From Flavobacterium notoginsengisoli (GTDB taxonomy: Bacteria > Bacteroidota > Bacteroidia > Flavobacteriales > Flavobacteriaceae): a stretch of DNA of 64,000 nucleotides. Both the position numbers and the translations under genes were made by a program. The first letter of the stretch is position 1, and each line of letters opens with the position of its first letter. Where the stretch lies: positions 1,180,723 through 1,244,722 of the forward strand of contig NZ_JACHLB010000001.1 in the NCBI RefSeq assembly GCF_014207905.1, written 5' to 3'. Below, one piece after another: positions 1 to 8,945 of this stretch. The notes below the pieces were generated by a model. It was not told where the DNA came from. It was given only the letters and a program-made list of their open reading frames with translations, and did not search any database.

Positions 1-1
1 T

Positions 2-163
2 CAAAAAAGCAATTATTCAGCTCAATTGATTTCAGTGGTAAATTCACTTTTGATAGATTCTGAAAGTCATCGTTTACATAATTTTATGGGAAATATGCTT
101 CAGCATCACGCTTTTAAAAGCACGATGTATATGTCAAAATGGATTGAAGCGAAAAATAAATAG
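2..163 (+). CDS. C-terminal end of an unrecognised protein (cut by window edge)
   Basis: An open frame runs from the first bases of the window to a TAG stop at 161-163 and gives 53 residues ending in MSKWIEAKNK. It contains several His and Met residues and no motif I recognise. The start and most of the gene lie outside the window, so no function is offered. It converges on the AraC gene downstream, with a strong palindrome between the two stop codons, which supports this being a real gene end. Confidence 0.5.
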   Translation, partial: QKSNYSAQLISVVNSLLIDSESHRLHNFMGNMLQHHAFKSTMYMSKWIEAKNK

Positions 164-166
164 TCA

Positions 167-223
167 CAGTTTTCAGTCACAGTTTTCAGGTCTGTAATTG
201 CTGAAAACTGTGACTGAAAACTG
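167..223. terminator. Perfect 23-bp inverted repeat between convergent genes
   Basis: The arms 167-189 and 201-223 are exact reverse complements, separated by an 11-nt loop. The element sits between the plus-strand gene end at 163 and the minus-strand AraC stop at 235, so it could end transcription both ways, although it lacks a strong U-run. Each arm is built from the unit CAGTTTTCAGTCACAG. A related single copy lies at about 51793-51807, so this is also a dispersed repeat. Confidence 0.55.
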
Positions 224-234
224 AAAACTCTAAA

Positions 235-1113
235 CTAAGTGTCCATTTTACCAAAACCAACAGTTTCGCGATACATTTGAGGAGAAACATCGGCATTCGT
301 TTTAAAGAAACGACTGAAATAATGTTCGTCATCATAACCTAATTCGTACGCAATTTCTTTTACCGTTTTGTTGGTCAAATAAAGTTCTCTTTTGGCTTCA
401 ATAATAATTCTTTCCGAAATCAAATCGGTTAAAGTTTTATTGAAATAATTCTTAGACAATTTCGCTAATGCTTTTGGAGAAATATTCAATAAATCAGCAT
501 AATTTCCAGCCGAATGTTTGGTTTTGAAATTAAGCTCTATAGCATCTTTTAGATTTTGGAGAATCAAAGGTTCTTTAGAATCTGGAACCGATTTCATTTC
601 TTCCAATTGTTCTGTTTTTAATCTTGAAGCTGTGATTAAAAAGATTTTTAAATATGAAATCAATAATTCGTACTGCGCCAATTCAGCATTCTGAATTTCA
701 GCTTTCATTTGTTCAATCACCATTTTAAAAGTCTGTTCTGCTTGTTCTGTAACCTGAACATACGGTGGCTGATAAATATTATTGAACAAAACGCCATTGC
801 AGGAAACCTCTTTTTGATGCATATGAATGCAATAAAAATCAGGATGAAAATGAATTGCAATTCCTTCAATCGACTCATTCACACAAAGCATAAACGGTTG
901 ATAAGGAGAAAAGGCAAGAAGTGAGTTTTCTTCAAAATGATGCTCTGCAAAATCGGCTTTTACTTTGCCTTTTCCTTTTGTTACCCAAATTAAAGAGTAG
1001 TAATTATTGCGCTGTAAATGGTCAAAGTGGCTGTTATCATCAAAAGGAAGAATTTTAAAAGCCAAATTCCCATTCTGCGGATTGATTAAAGTGAAAACAT
1101 TTTGAGAACTCAT
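235..1113 (-). CDS. AraC family transcriptional regulator
   Basis: The 292-residue protein has an AraC/XylS double helix-turn-helix at about 195-285, including the signature stretch ELGYDDEHYFSRFFK. The N-terminal half resembles an AraC cupin-like effector domain (WVTKGKGKVKADF at 43-55) followed by helices. Size and order are normal for one-component regulators of this family. It lies 97 bp downstream of the AhpD-like gene on the same strand, so it may be co-transcribed with it or have its own promoter. The effector is unknown. Confidence 0.85.
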   Translation of the reverse strand: MSSQNVFTLINPQNGNLAFKILPFDDNSHFDHLQRNNYYSLIWVTKGKGKVKADFAEHHFEENSLLAFSPYQPFMLCVNESIEGIAIHFHPDFYCIHMHQKEVSCNGVLFNNIYQPPYVQVTEQAEQTFKMVIEQMKAEIQNAELAQYELLISYLKIFLITASRLKTEQLEEMKSVPDSKEPLILQNLKDAIELNFKTKHSAGNYADLLNISPKALAKLSKNYFNKTLTDLISERIIIEAKRELYLTNKTVKEIAYELGYDDEHYFSRFFKTNADVSPQMYRETVGFGKMDT

Positions 1114-1210
1114 AAATTTATTTCATTTTTGGAAATATAAAGATAGCTCTCAAATAAATTCAGAGCTATCTTTATACATTGTTTTTTGTTATTGTGAAAG
1201 TGCTGTTTAA

Positions 1211-1741
1211 TTATACTGCAGGAAAATCAATTTCAGTATTCGCTAAATTGTTAAAGTAGTTTGTTAATACGTTCAAAGCTGTATGTGCAACAGTTTCGGC
1301 AATTTCTGCATCAGAAACTCCAGCGTTTTTAGCTTTGTTTACATCTTCGTCATTTACTAAGCCTCCTTTACTGATTAATGTTTTTGCTAATTGTAAAATC
1401 GCTTCTGTCTTTGCATCAGTAGAATTTCCTGTTCTTGCTGCGTGTAAAGCTACTGGATCTGCTTTTAATAATTTTTCTCCAATAAAAGTGTGAGCTGCTA
1501 AACAGTAATCACAAGAGTTGCTTTCTGAAACTGCCAAGGCAATTAATTCTCCTGTTTTAGCGCTTAATTTTCCGTGGCTCAAAGCGCCACTCAAATTCAA
1601 ATATCCTTCCAAAACCGCTGGAGAATTTCCCATTGTTCTCATCATGTTTGGTACAACGCCTAATTTTGCCTGAACTGCGTTGAATAAATCTTTAGTTTTT
1701 CCTGTTACTTCTTCTAGGTTTAATGCTGTTAATCGTGCCAT
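1211..1741 (-). CDS. Carboxymuconolactone decarboxylase / AhpD-like protein
   Basis: This 176-residue protein carries the AhpD-type CxxC...H motif, visible as C77-D-Y-C80 with H84 (SCDYCLAAHT). The surrounding helical pattern is that of the carboxymuconolactone decarboxylase family, whose members include AhpD peroxidase-system proteins. No signal peptide is seen, so it is probably cytoplasmic. The paired cysteines favour a thiol-redox or peroxidase role over a decarboxylase, by family analogy. The start at 1741 is followed by MARLTALNLEEV, the usual N-terminus for such proteins. The AraC gene downstream is a plausible regulator. Confidence 0.8.
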   Translation of the reverse strand: MARLTALNLEEVTGKTKDLFNAVQAKLGVVPNMMRTMGNSPAVLEGYLNLSGALSHGKLSAKTGELIALAVSESNSCDYCLAAHTFIGEKLLKADPVALHAARTGNSTDAKTEAILQLAKTLISKGGLVNDEDVNKAKNAGVSDAEIAETVAHTALNVLTNYFNNLANTEIDFPAV

Positions 1742-2383
1742 TGTATTTAATTTTTAATGTTATTATGAGTTGTTGTCTTTTGACATTACAAAGTTGCAAC
1801 GATTACAGATTTTAAAACATGGAGAAAGCACGCTATGTGATGGACAATTTTCCCTGGTATTTTTTTCAGGAGCTAATCCAGCTTTCCGTTTCAAGTCCTC
1901 ACTGCAAACCTTGATTTTTCTAAGCCATAAAACGAGCTTCCGTTGGTCGCTGTTTTCTGGCAAGAAAAATCAAGGTTTGCAGTTCCGGGCTTTCCACTTC
2001 AATCTGGGCTAGGGCACTCGTTTTCAAAAGAATGTTTTCGTTTAGTTTGTCATTTCGACGGAGGAGAAATCTTCGCAAGTAGCTCGGCAAAGATTGGAGT
2101 TGTTCTGTCTAATTTTCCTTCCAGTTTGTCATTTCGAGGAACGAGAAATCTCCGAAAGTAACTCCGCAATCAGAATCGCCAATCTTTGCCGAGCTACTTG
2201 TGGAGATTTCTCGTTCCTCGAAATGACAAGATTGTGTTGATTGTTTTGCGGAATTTCTAGTGCGATTTGCTTCGCCTGTTCACTATCGCTCGAGTCTCCT
2301 CCATCGAAATGACAAACAAAACGAAAAAAAATAGGTTGTTCCTTTTGGGAACAACCTATTTTAAAATTATATTCTTGAAAAGT
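1742..2383. repeat. Gene-free repeat cluster with two composite dispersed repeats
   Basis: No credible gene lies in these 640 bp; the short open frames read through repeats. Two blocks are visible. In 1840-2030, 20-bp perfect arms at 1902-1921 and 1963-1982 are embedded in a longer interrupted palindrome that ends in GGGCTAGGGCACTCG. In 2046-2229, the arms 2046-2098 and 2179-2229 are inverted copies of a unit starting TTGTCATTTCG, with a third partial copy at about 2124-2170. A single relative lies at about 51838-51882. Such units are common between Flavobacterium genes (from memory). Confidence 0.7.
2328..2362 (-). terminator. Intrinsic terminator of the M1 peptidase gene
   Basis: The hairpin arms AATAGGTTGTTCC and GGAACAACCTATT flank a short loop. 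On the minus strand they are followed by a U-run from the A-tract at 2322-2330. It lies just after the stop of the minus-strand peptidase gene. Confidence 0.75.
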
Positions 2384-4231
2384 TTATTTCAAAACCCCTT
2401 CAACAGCCTGGATAGTAGTCGCATGATAACCAGATTTCGCTTTATCAAATACTTTTTTAGCCCAAACCTTCCCTTCCGGAGTTTTAGCCATTTCTTTATA
2501 AAGCATCATAACAGAACCTGTTCTACTGATTCCAATTAAGAATTGCTCAATCGCAGGATCAGCAACTTTATACTGATGACGAATTGCCTGTACAAACCAT
2601 TGACGTTTAATGATGAAATTGCCGCCTTTTGTAAAGTTGAATTCTTTGTCAATCGCTTCCATTTCTTTCGCTGTAATATCAGTTGGCAAATGATCAATAA
2701 AATGCTGTTTTTCGGCAGTAGTTGTGATTTTTTTGCTCAAACCTGCAACTCCAGTTTCTCTCCAGCTTTTTTGAATTGCGTCAATTGCATCAAATTCTGG
2801 AGAACTTACCGGAAGAATATTCGACGGAATTCCTGGTTTGTAAATCCAGTTGTCTAATTGGATTTTATCAGCTAAAGCTTTGTCTCCTTTGATAAGATTA
2901 TCATTTAAATACTTTACAAAATCTTCTGTTGTGATAGATTGGAAAGCATGAGAATCAAAATAATTCTTAATAAACGGATCGAATTTATCGCGTCCGACAG
3001 CATTTTCAATAACTCTTAAAAAAGCATATCCTTTCACATAAGGAATTTGACTGATTCCGTCGTCAGGATTTCTGCCAGTTAAACTCACTTTTAATCTTGT
3101 ATCTGGATTTGTGTCTCCATATTCCGCAACATTATCAGTCAATTCTTTGTTGGTGATAACATTCTGCATATCAAATTCTTTCTTTCCAAAAATAGCCTCG
3201 CCAATTCTGTGTTCGACATAAGTTGTAAAACCTTCGTTTAGCCAAATATCGTCCCAAGTAGCATTTGTAACTAAATTTCCGCTCCAGCTGTGTCCTAATT
3301 CGTGGGCTAACAAGCTTGTCAGCGAACGATCTCCAGCAATTACTCCCGGAGTTAAGAAAGTCAAGTTCGGATTCTCCATTCCGCCATAAGGGAAACTTGG
3401 AGGTAAAACCAAAACATCATAGCGTCCCCATCTGTATGGGCCGTATAATTTTTCCGCCGCATTTACCATTTTTCCTAATTCAGCAAATTCATAAGCGGCA
3501 CTTTTTAAAACTGATGGTTCAGCATAAACTCCTGTTCTGTTGTCAATTGCTTGAAATTCGATATCTCCAACCGCAATTGCCATTAAATAAGAAGGAATCG
3601 CTTTGTCTTGTTTAAAAGTATAAACTCCGGTATCATTTTTCTTCTGCGGATTTACAGCGCTCATAACCGCTAATAAATCTTTAGGAACTGTAACTTTTGC
3701 ATTATAAGTAAAACGAATTCCCGGCGAATCCTGACAAGGAATCCAAGTTCTTGACCAAACACTTTCTCCTTGAGAAAATAAGAAAGGTTTCTTTTTGTCG
3801 GCTGTTTGTTCTGGTTTCAGCCATTGTAAAGCTACGGCATCTTTAGTAGTACTGTAGTAAATGTTTACTTTGGTCGTATTTGGCTCGATAGTAATATGAA
3901 GTGGTTTTCCGTGAAATTCAACGTCTTTTCCAAGCTCAAATTTGGTTTCTTTTTCATCATCGCCAAGTGTAACTTTGGTAATATTTAAAGTGTTTTCGTC
4001 GAAAATAATTTCATTTCCTTTACTGATATTGTCAATTGTCCAAGATGCTTTTCCTGAAATAGTTTGCGTATCAAAATCAACTTTGATATCAAGGTCAAGA
4101 TGTTTTGCAACGGCAAGTTCGGGTTTAGAATAGCTGTGTTCGTCTGTAACAGCTACTGCTTTTTCTGTTTGCTCTTTTTTCTGGCAAGCAATTGCTGTCA
4201 GAAATAAAGCGACAAGAATTAGTTTCTTCAT
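2384..4231 (-). CDS. M1 family metallopeptidase lipoprotein (leukotriene-A4-hydrolase-like aminopeptidase)
   Basis: The 615-residue protein has the gluzincin zinc site H310-E-L-G-H314 with the third ligand E333 in LNEGF. Before it is the M1 substrate motif (GGMENP, in PYGGMENPNLTF). The order beta-sandwich, catalytic domain, C-terminal helical domain resembles LTA4 hydrolase-type M1 aminopeptidases. The N-terminus MKKLILVALFLTAIACQKK is a lipoprotein signal with Cys16, so it probably acts on peptides from an outer or periplasmic membrane anchor. It is transcribed after pdhC, but a terminator separates them, so it is probably its own unit. Confidence 0.9.
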   Translation of the reverse strand: MKKLILVALFLTAIACQKKEQTEKAVAVTDEHSYSKPELAVAKHLDLDIKVDFDTQTISGKASWTIDNISKGNEIIFDENTLNITKVTLGDDEKETKFELGKDVEFHGKPLHITIEPNTTKVNIYYSTTKDAVALQWLKPEQTADKKKPFLFSQGESVWSRTWIPCQDSPGIRFTYNAKVTVPKDLLAVMSAVNPQKKNDTGVYTFKQDKAIPSYLMAIAVGDIEFQAIDNRTGVYAEPSVLKSAAYEFAELGKMVNAAEKLYGPYRWGRYDVLVLPPSFPYGGMENPNLTFLTPGVIAGDRSLTSLLAHELGHSWSGNLVTNATWDDIWLNEGFTTYVEHRIGEAIFGKKEFDMQNVITNKELTDNVAEYGDTNPDTRLKVSLTGRNPDDGISQIPYVKGYAFLRVIENAVGRDKFDPFIKNYFDSHAFQSITTEDFVKYLNDNLIKGDKALADKIQLDNWIYKPGIPSNILPVSSPEFDAIDAIQKSWRETGVAGLSKKITTTAEKQHFIDHLPTDITAKEMEAIDKEFNFTKGGNFIIKRQWFVQAIRHQYKVADPAIEQFLIGISRTGSVMMLYKEMAKTPEGKVWAKKVFDKAKSGYHATTIQAVEGVLK

Positions 4232-4270
4232 TTTGTGAGGTTTTGAATTTGAGGATGAAAATTAAACAAA

Positions 4271-4302
4271 AAATCCCGTTTTGAATAAACAAAACGGGAT
4301 TT
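4271..4302 (-). terminator. Intrinsic terminator of the pdhA-pdhC operon
   Basis: The arms AAATCCCGTTTT and AAAACGGGATTT form a 12-bp stem, and the minus strand continues into a U-rich tract. It lies 20 bp past the pdhC stop and before the M1 peptidase start. Confidence 0.8.
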
Positions 4303-4322
4303 AATTATAAAATTAACAACGA

Positions 4323-5969
4323 TTACGCCAACATTGTAACTGGGCTTTCGATGTATTGTTTTAATGTTTGTAAGAACTGAGCGCCAGTTGCACCGTCAAT
4401 TGTTCTGTGGTCACAAGCTAATGATAGCATCATTGTGTTTCCAACTACGATTTGGCCGTTTTTAACTACTGGTTTCTCAACGATTGCACCTACAGAAAGG
4501 ATTGCAGAGTTTGGCTGGTTGATGATAGAATTGAATTCAGTAATACCAAACATACCAAGGTTAGATACTGTAAAAGTACTTCCTTCCATTTCTTGTGGTC
4601 CCAATTTTTTGTTTTTAGCTCTTCCGGCAAGATCTCTAACTGAACCGCCAATTTGAGATAAGCTCATAGCATCAGTAAATTTCAATACAGGAACTACTAA
4701 TCCGTCTTCAACTGCTACGGCAACACCAATATTTACGTGGTGGTTGATGATGATAGCATCTTCTTTCCAAGTAGAGTTTATTTTTGGATGCTTTTTCAAT
4801 GCTAAAGCACAAGCTTTGATTACCATATCGTTGAAAGATACTTTTGTATCCGGAACGCTGTTTATAGCAGCTCTAGCTTGCATTGCTTCGTCCATGCTTA
4901 CTTCGATCACTAAGTTGTAGTGAGGAGCAGTGAATAAAGATTCAGAAAGACGTTTTGCAATGATTTTACGCATTTGAGAGTTTTTAATCTCTTCTGTGTA
5001 AACTTCACCAGCAGGAACGAATACTTTTGGTGCGGCAGGAGCAGATGCTTCTTGTTTAGCAGCAGGAGCAGAAGCAGCAGTTTGTGCTTGAGCAGATGGA
5101 GTAAAGTTTTCGATATCGCTTTTTACGATACGTCCATTTTCTCCAGTTCCTTTAACTTGATTTAAAGAGATTCCTTTGTCAGAAGCGATTTTCTTAGCTA
5201 ATGGAGAAGCTAAAATTCTTCCTCCGTTTGAAGAAGTTTCAGCAACAGCTTCTGTAGCTTGTGCAGCAGCAGGAGCAGCAGCTTTTGTTTCTTCAGCAGC
5301 AGGAGCACTTGCAGTTGCGGCGCCACCAGCAGTAAAGTTATCAGCAACTCCAGAAATGTCAGTTCCTGCAGGTCCGATGATAGCTAATAAACTATCAACA
5401 GGAGCAGTGCTTCCTTCTTGAATTCCGATGTATAATAATGTTCCAGCATTGAAAGACTCAAACTCCATAGTTGCTTTGTCTGTTTCAATTTCTGCTAAAA
5501 TATCTCCTTCCGCTACAGTATCGCCCACTTTTTTCAACCAAGTTGCTACTGTACCTTCAGTCATTGTATCACTTAAACGTGGCATAGTTACTACTATAAC
5601 ACCTTTTGGTAATTCAGCTGCTTTTGCAGGAGCAGCAGTTTCAGTTTTTGCTTCAGCAGCTGGAGCATCCGCTTTTGGAGCTTCGGCAGCAGGAGCATCA
5701 CCACCAGCTAAAAGAGCAGAGATATCTTCTCCTTCTTTACCAATGATTGCTAATAATGAATCAACAGGAGCAGTTTCTCCTTCTTGAATTCCGATATGTA
5801 AAAGAGTTCCTTCGTTAAAAGATTCGAACTCCATTGTTGCTTTGTCTGTTTCGATTTCAGCTAAGATATCACCTTCGCTTACTTTGTCGCCTACTTTTTT
5901 AAGCCAAGTTGCTACCGTTCCTTCCGTCATTGTATCGCTCAAACGAGGCATTGTTACTTTAATTGCCAT
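4323..5969 (-). CDS. pdhC: Pyruvate dehydrogenase E2, dihydrolipoamide acetyltransferase
   Basis: This is the acetyl-transferring core of the pyruvate dehydrogenase complex. The 548 residues contain two lipoyl domains with lipoylation lysines at about K43 and K165, both in ETDKATMEFESF. These are joined by Ala/Pro-rich linkers to a peripheral-subunit-binding domain (about 249-290) and a catalytic domain with the DHRTIDG motif (His521, Asp525). The two lipoyl domains are nearly identical, showing internal duplication. It starts 5 bp after the pdhA stop, so the two form an operon. The long opposite-strand frames over the linkers are composition artefacts. Confidence 0.97.
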   Translation of the reverse strand: MAIKVTMPRLSDTMTEGTVATWLKKVGDKVSEGDILAEIETDKATMEFESFNEGTLLHIGIQEGETAPVDSLLAIIGKEGEDISALLAGGDAPAAEAPKADAPAAEAKTETAAPAKAAELPKGVIVVTMPRLSDTMTEGTVATWLKKVGDTVAEGDILAEIETDKATMEFESFNAGTLLYIGIQEGSTAPVDSLLAIIGPAGTDISGVADNFTAGGAATASAPAAEETKAAAPAAAQATEAVAETSSNGGRILASPLAKKIASDKGISLNQVKGTGENGRIVKSDIENFTPSAQAQTAASAPAAKQEASAPAAPKVFVPAGEVYTEEIKNSQMRKIIAKRLSESLFTAPHYNLVIEVSMDEAMQARAAINSVPDTKVSFNDMVIKACALALKKHPKINSTWKEDAIIINHHVNIGVAVAVEDGLVVPVLKFTDAMSLSQIGGSVRDLAGRAKNKKLGPQEMEGSTFTVSNLGMFGITEFNSIINQPNSAILSVGAIVEKPVVKNGQIVVGNTMMLSLACDHRTIDGATGAQFLQTLKQYIESPVTMLA

Positions 5970-5974
5970 AATTC

Positions 5975-6973
5975 TTATAATTTATGAGGTGTAAATGGAT
6001 AGTCTTCTTGTGCGTATACTACATCGTATAATTGTTGTAAGTCTGGATATGGAGATTCTTCAGCGAATTTCGCACATTCTTCAACTAAGTCTTTAACTCT
6101 TTGGTCAATTACTTCGATTTCTTCTGCAGTAGCATATTTTTGATCCATAATTACATCAAGTACTTGTGTAATTGGGTCGATTTTTTTGTACTCTTCAACC
6201 TCTTCTTTAGAACGGTATAATTGTGCATCAGACATAGAGTGTCCTCTGTAACGGTACGTTTTCATTTCAAGGAAAGTTGGTCCGTCTCCGCGACGTGCTC
6301 TTTCGATAGCTTCGTGCATTGCTTCGGCAACTTTTACTGGGTTCATTCCGTCAACAGGTCCACAAGGCATTTCATAACCTAAACCTAATTTCCAGATGTC
6401 AGTGTGGTTTGCTGTTCTTTCTACAGAAGTTCCCATTGCATAACCGTTGTTTTCAACGATAAATACAACTGGAAGTTTCCATAACATAGCCATGTTGAAA
6501 GCTTCGTGAAGAGAACCTTGTCTAGCAGCTCCATCACCAAAGTAAGTCATGGTAACACCACCAGTGTTGAAATATTTGTCTGCGAAAGCAATACCAGCTC
6601 CCACAGGAATTTGAGCACCTACAATTCCGTGACCACCGTAAAAACCGTGCTCTTTAGAGAAAATGTGCATAGAACCTCCCATACCTTTAGAAGTTCCTGT
6701 TGCTTTTCCTAAAAGCTCAGCCATTACATTTCTTGGATCAACGCCCATACCGATTGGCTGAACGTGGTTTCTGTAAGCAGTAATCATTTTGTCTTTAGTC
6801 AAGTCCATAGCGTGCAGTGCACCCGCTAATACAGCTTCCTGACCATTATATAAGTGTAGAAAACCTCTAACTTTTTGTTGAATGTATAATGCTGCAAGTT
6901 TGTCTTCAAACTTTCTCCAAAGTAGCATGTCTTCATACCACTTTAAATATACCTCTTTTGTAACTTCTTTCAT
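5975..6973 (-). CDS. pdhA: Pyruvate dehydrogenase E1 component, alpha subunit
   Basis: The 332-residue protein decarboxylates pyruvate with thiamine pyrophosphate as the alpha half of a heterotetrameric E1. The TPP/Mg site is visible as GDG at 146-148 and NN at 175-176. The regulatory-loop-like YRYRGHSMSD is also present. The length is typical for E1-alpha. E1-beta is not encoded in this window, so it must lie elsewhere. It is the first gene of pdhA-pdhC and has a consensus -7 box about 100 bp upstream. Confidence 0.96.
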   Translation of the reverse strand: MKEVTKEVYLKWYEDMLLWRKFEDKLAALYIQQKVRGFLHLYNGQEAVLAGALHAMDLTKDKMITAYRNHVQPIGMGVDPRNVMAELLGKATGTSKGMGGSMHIFSKEHGFYGGHGIVGAQIPVGAGIAFADKYFNTGGVTMTYFGDGAARQGSLHEAFNMAMLWKLPVVFIVENNGYAMGTSVERTANHTDIWKLGLGYEMPCGPVDGMNPVKVAEAMHEAIERARRGDGPTFLEMKTYRYRGHSMSDAQLYRSKEEVEEYKKIDPITQVLDVIMDQKYATAEEIEVIDQRVKDLVEECAKFAEESPYPDLQQLYDVVYAQEDYPFTPHKL

Positions 6974-7075
6974 CTGAATTCTTTCTTTTGCTAAAGTTGT
7001 TTGTGTTATCGATTATTGTTGCCTGTAACGCAAAATAGTTTCCTCCCACAAATTTGCGCCCGAAAGCTCGGGATG

Positions 7076-7083
7076 CAAAAATA
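7076..7083 (-). promoter_or_regulatory. Putative -7 element of the pdhA promoter
   Basis: Read on the minus strand this is TATTTTTG, matching the Bacteroidetes -7 consensus TAnnTTTG. It lies about 100 bp upstream of pdhA. A small hairpin (CCCGAGC/GCTCGGG region, about 7060-7074) follows in the leader. The -33 match is weak. Confidence 0.4.
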
Positions 7084-7134
7084 AGACATTACATTTAAGA
7101 ACTAAAATTTAAACGATACTTTTTGGCTTTTTTT

Positions 7135-7617
7135 TTACAAGAACTTTTTATCAAACATTAATGGGAGCAAATTTTTTAATGATGACGATTTATAAACTTC
7201 GCCAATTTCGCCCATAAAATAAATTTCAATAGGTGTTTCTTGTTTTATCTCATATTCTGCAATCGATTGTCGGCAAGAACCACAAGGCGGGATAGGAGCA
7301 GTAGTTTGATTGGTGTCTGAGGCTGCTGTAATAGCCATTTTTAAGATTTTTGCTTCAGGATAAGCACTTCCAGCGTAAAATATTGCTGTTCTTTCCGCGC
7401 AAAGCCCAGAAGGATAAGCGGCATTTTCTTGATTAGAACCTAATATAACTTTTCCATTGTCTAGAAGTAAAGCGGCTCCAACTTTAAACTTAGAATAAGG
7501 AGCGTAGGCTTTTTTTCTGATTTCAACAGCTTGATTCATTAACTCTTGAATATCGCTTGGAAGTTCATTTAGGTTTTCAAATATTGTAAATGAAGTTGTT
7601 ATGCTTATTTCTTTCAT
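7135..7617 (-). CDS. cdd: Cytidine deaminase
   Basis: The 160-residue enzyme deaminates cytidine and deoxycytidine to uridine forms in pyrimidine salvage. The zinc site is C73-A-E75 together with P-C112-G-S-C115, the family's C-A-E...PCxxC pattern, and NQENAAYPS supplies the substrate-binding loop. Its length fits the homotetrameric class plus an N-terminal extension of about 20 residues. It lies between the porV terminator and the pdhA promoter, so it is probably transcribed alone. Confidence 0.95.
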   Translation of the reverse strand: MKEISITTSFTIFENLNELPSDIQELMNQAVEIRKKAYAPYSKFKVGAALLLDNGKVILGSNQENAAYPSGLCAERTAIFYAGSAYPEAKILKMAITAASDTNQTTAPIPPCGSCRQSIAEYEIKQETPIEIYFMGEIGEVYKSSSLKNLLPLMFDKKFL

Positions 7618-7636
7618 TTTTTATTGAGGAAAAAAA

Positions 7637-7668
7637 ATCCAAATTCCCATTATTTAGGAATTTGGATT
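7637..7668 (-). terminator. Intrinsic terminator of the porU-porV operon
   Basis: The arms AATCCAAATTCC and GGAATTTGGATT form a 12-bp stem with a minus-strand U-run. It is located 27 bp past the porV stop and just before cdd. Confidence 0.8.
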
Positions 7669-7694
7669 AAGTTGTTTTTATTTTATCTCGGTCT

Positions 7695-8900
7695 TTAGTA
7701 CGTTTCGTATTTATCTCCAAAGTTAAACGTTAAAGAGAAACGAAGCGTGTTTTCTAAAGGATTTTTTATTTTCGATGCTGAGAACAGGTAAGAAACATCA
7801 ATTTTCATGATATTATATTTAAATCCTGCTCCTAAAGAGAAAAATTGTTTTGCTCCTTTTTCAGGGCTTTCGTGGTAATAACCTAAACGCATTGCGAACG
7901 AATCTTGATACATGTATTCGGCTCCAAGGCTGTATGTAACCTCTTTCATTTCTTCTTTGAATCCGCCTGGTGCATCTCCAAATGATTTAAATATTCCTTC
8001 GAACCAACCAATGTCATTGTATTTTTGGTATCCATTATTGGTTGCTTGCTGTTGCGAAATGTCTTCTGGATCATCATAATCACCATCTCCATTTCCGTCA
8101 ACTGGGGTTCCGATACCTGGAGGGGTTGGAACTAAAAGTTTTGTAAGTTCAGCACTTACAGTAAGTTTGTTGTATTCGTCGAAAATGAAATCAAATCCTC
8201 CACCCACTCTTAAATTAGCAGGTAAAAAATTAGAACTCATATCATCATTGTCGTAGCTTATTTTTGGACCTAAATTCTGAAAGTTAACTCCCGCTCTCCA
8301 TCTTCCATTAAAATCTTGATAAGCAATTTCTTCAGATTGGTAAAAAGCTGCAACATCGACTGCGAAAGATTTTGCTGCTCTTGCATCTACTTCTTCAGAT
8401 GCGACTTTTAAATTAGAGTTGATAAAACGAGCTCCAACTGCCATTGAGAATTTCTCGCTTAATTTTAAAGAGTAAGATCCATCTAGTGCAAATTCATTTG
8501 GACTAACTTCTCTTACTGCTTCATTTGGATCTCCTGTGTATCTTAATTCAATTCCTCCAAAACCGAAATAACGAAAACTAGTAGCAAAAGCACTTTTTTC
8601 GTTGATTTTGTTGTAATAGGTTAGCTGACCTAAAGAGATGTCATTGGCAAGATCTGTCAAATACGGAGTGTAACTGATAGAAAGGCCTTGAGCGTCTTCT
8701 GAAAACGCATACTTTGCAGGATTCCATTGTTGTGAGAAAACGTCTGCAGAAGTAGCGACACCTTGGTCGCCTAAACCTGCTGCTCTAGCGTCTGCTGCGA
8801 CCATTAAAAACGGGACTCCAGTAACGATAGGTCTTGATTCTTGCGCTTGTAAACTGCAAAGAACAAAAAAACAGATTAATAAAAGTGATGTTTTTTTCAT
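7695..8900 (-). CDS. porV: Type IX secretion outer-membrane shuttle protein PorV (LptO)
   Basis: PorV is an outer-membrane beta-barrel that carries T9SS cargo from the translocon to the PorU sortase. The 401-residue protein starts with a Sec signal (MKKTSLLLICFFVLCSLQAQ) and the characteristic N-terminal region VPFLMVAADARAAGLGDQG, followed by alternating beta-strands. An acidic calcium-loop-like insert (DGNGDGDYDDPED) sits mid-protein. I chose the ATG at 8898-8900 over one 33 bp upstream because only it starts directly at a signal peptide. It follows porU by 45 bp as the second gene of the operon. Confidence 0.93.
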   Translation of the reverse strand: MKKTSLLLICFFVLCSLQAQESRPIVTGVPFLMVAADARAAGLGDQGVATSADVFSQQWNPAKYAFSEDAQGLSISYTPYLTDLANDISLGQLTYYNKINEKSAFATSFRYFGFGGIELRYTGDPNEAVREVSPNEFALDGSYSLKLSEKFSMAVGARFINSNLKVASEEVDARAAKSFAVDVAAFYQSEEIAYQDFNGRWRAGVNFQNLGPKISYDNDDMSSNFLPANLRVGGGFDFIFDEYNKLTVSAELTKLLVPTPPGIGTPVDGNGDGDYDDPEDISQQQATNNGYQKYNDIGWFEGIFKSFGDAPGGFKEEMKEVTYSLGAEYMYQDSFAMRLGYYHESPEKGAKQFFSLGAGFKYNIMKIDVSYLFSASKIKNPLENTLRFSLTFNFGDKYETY

Positions 8901-8945
8901 TGGTGGGACTAAATTTTTTTTTTGGTGGTGCAAATATATATAATA

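Noticed and set aside
1763..2539. Several short open frames in and beside the repeat cluster
   Set aside because: They read through inverted repeats or antisense to the peptidase gene, lack any protein motif, and overlap each other on both strands.
5176..5787. Two plus-strand Ala/Ser-rich open frames over pdhC
   Set aside because: They are antisense to the Ala/Pro-rich linkers and lipoyl domains of a clear E2 gene; their composition only mirrors those linkers.
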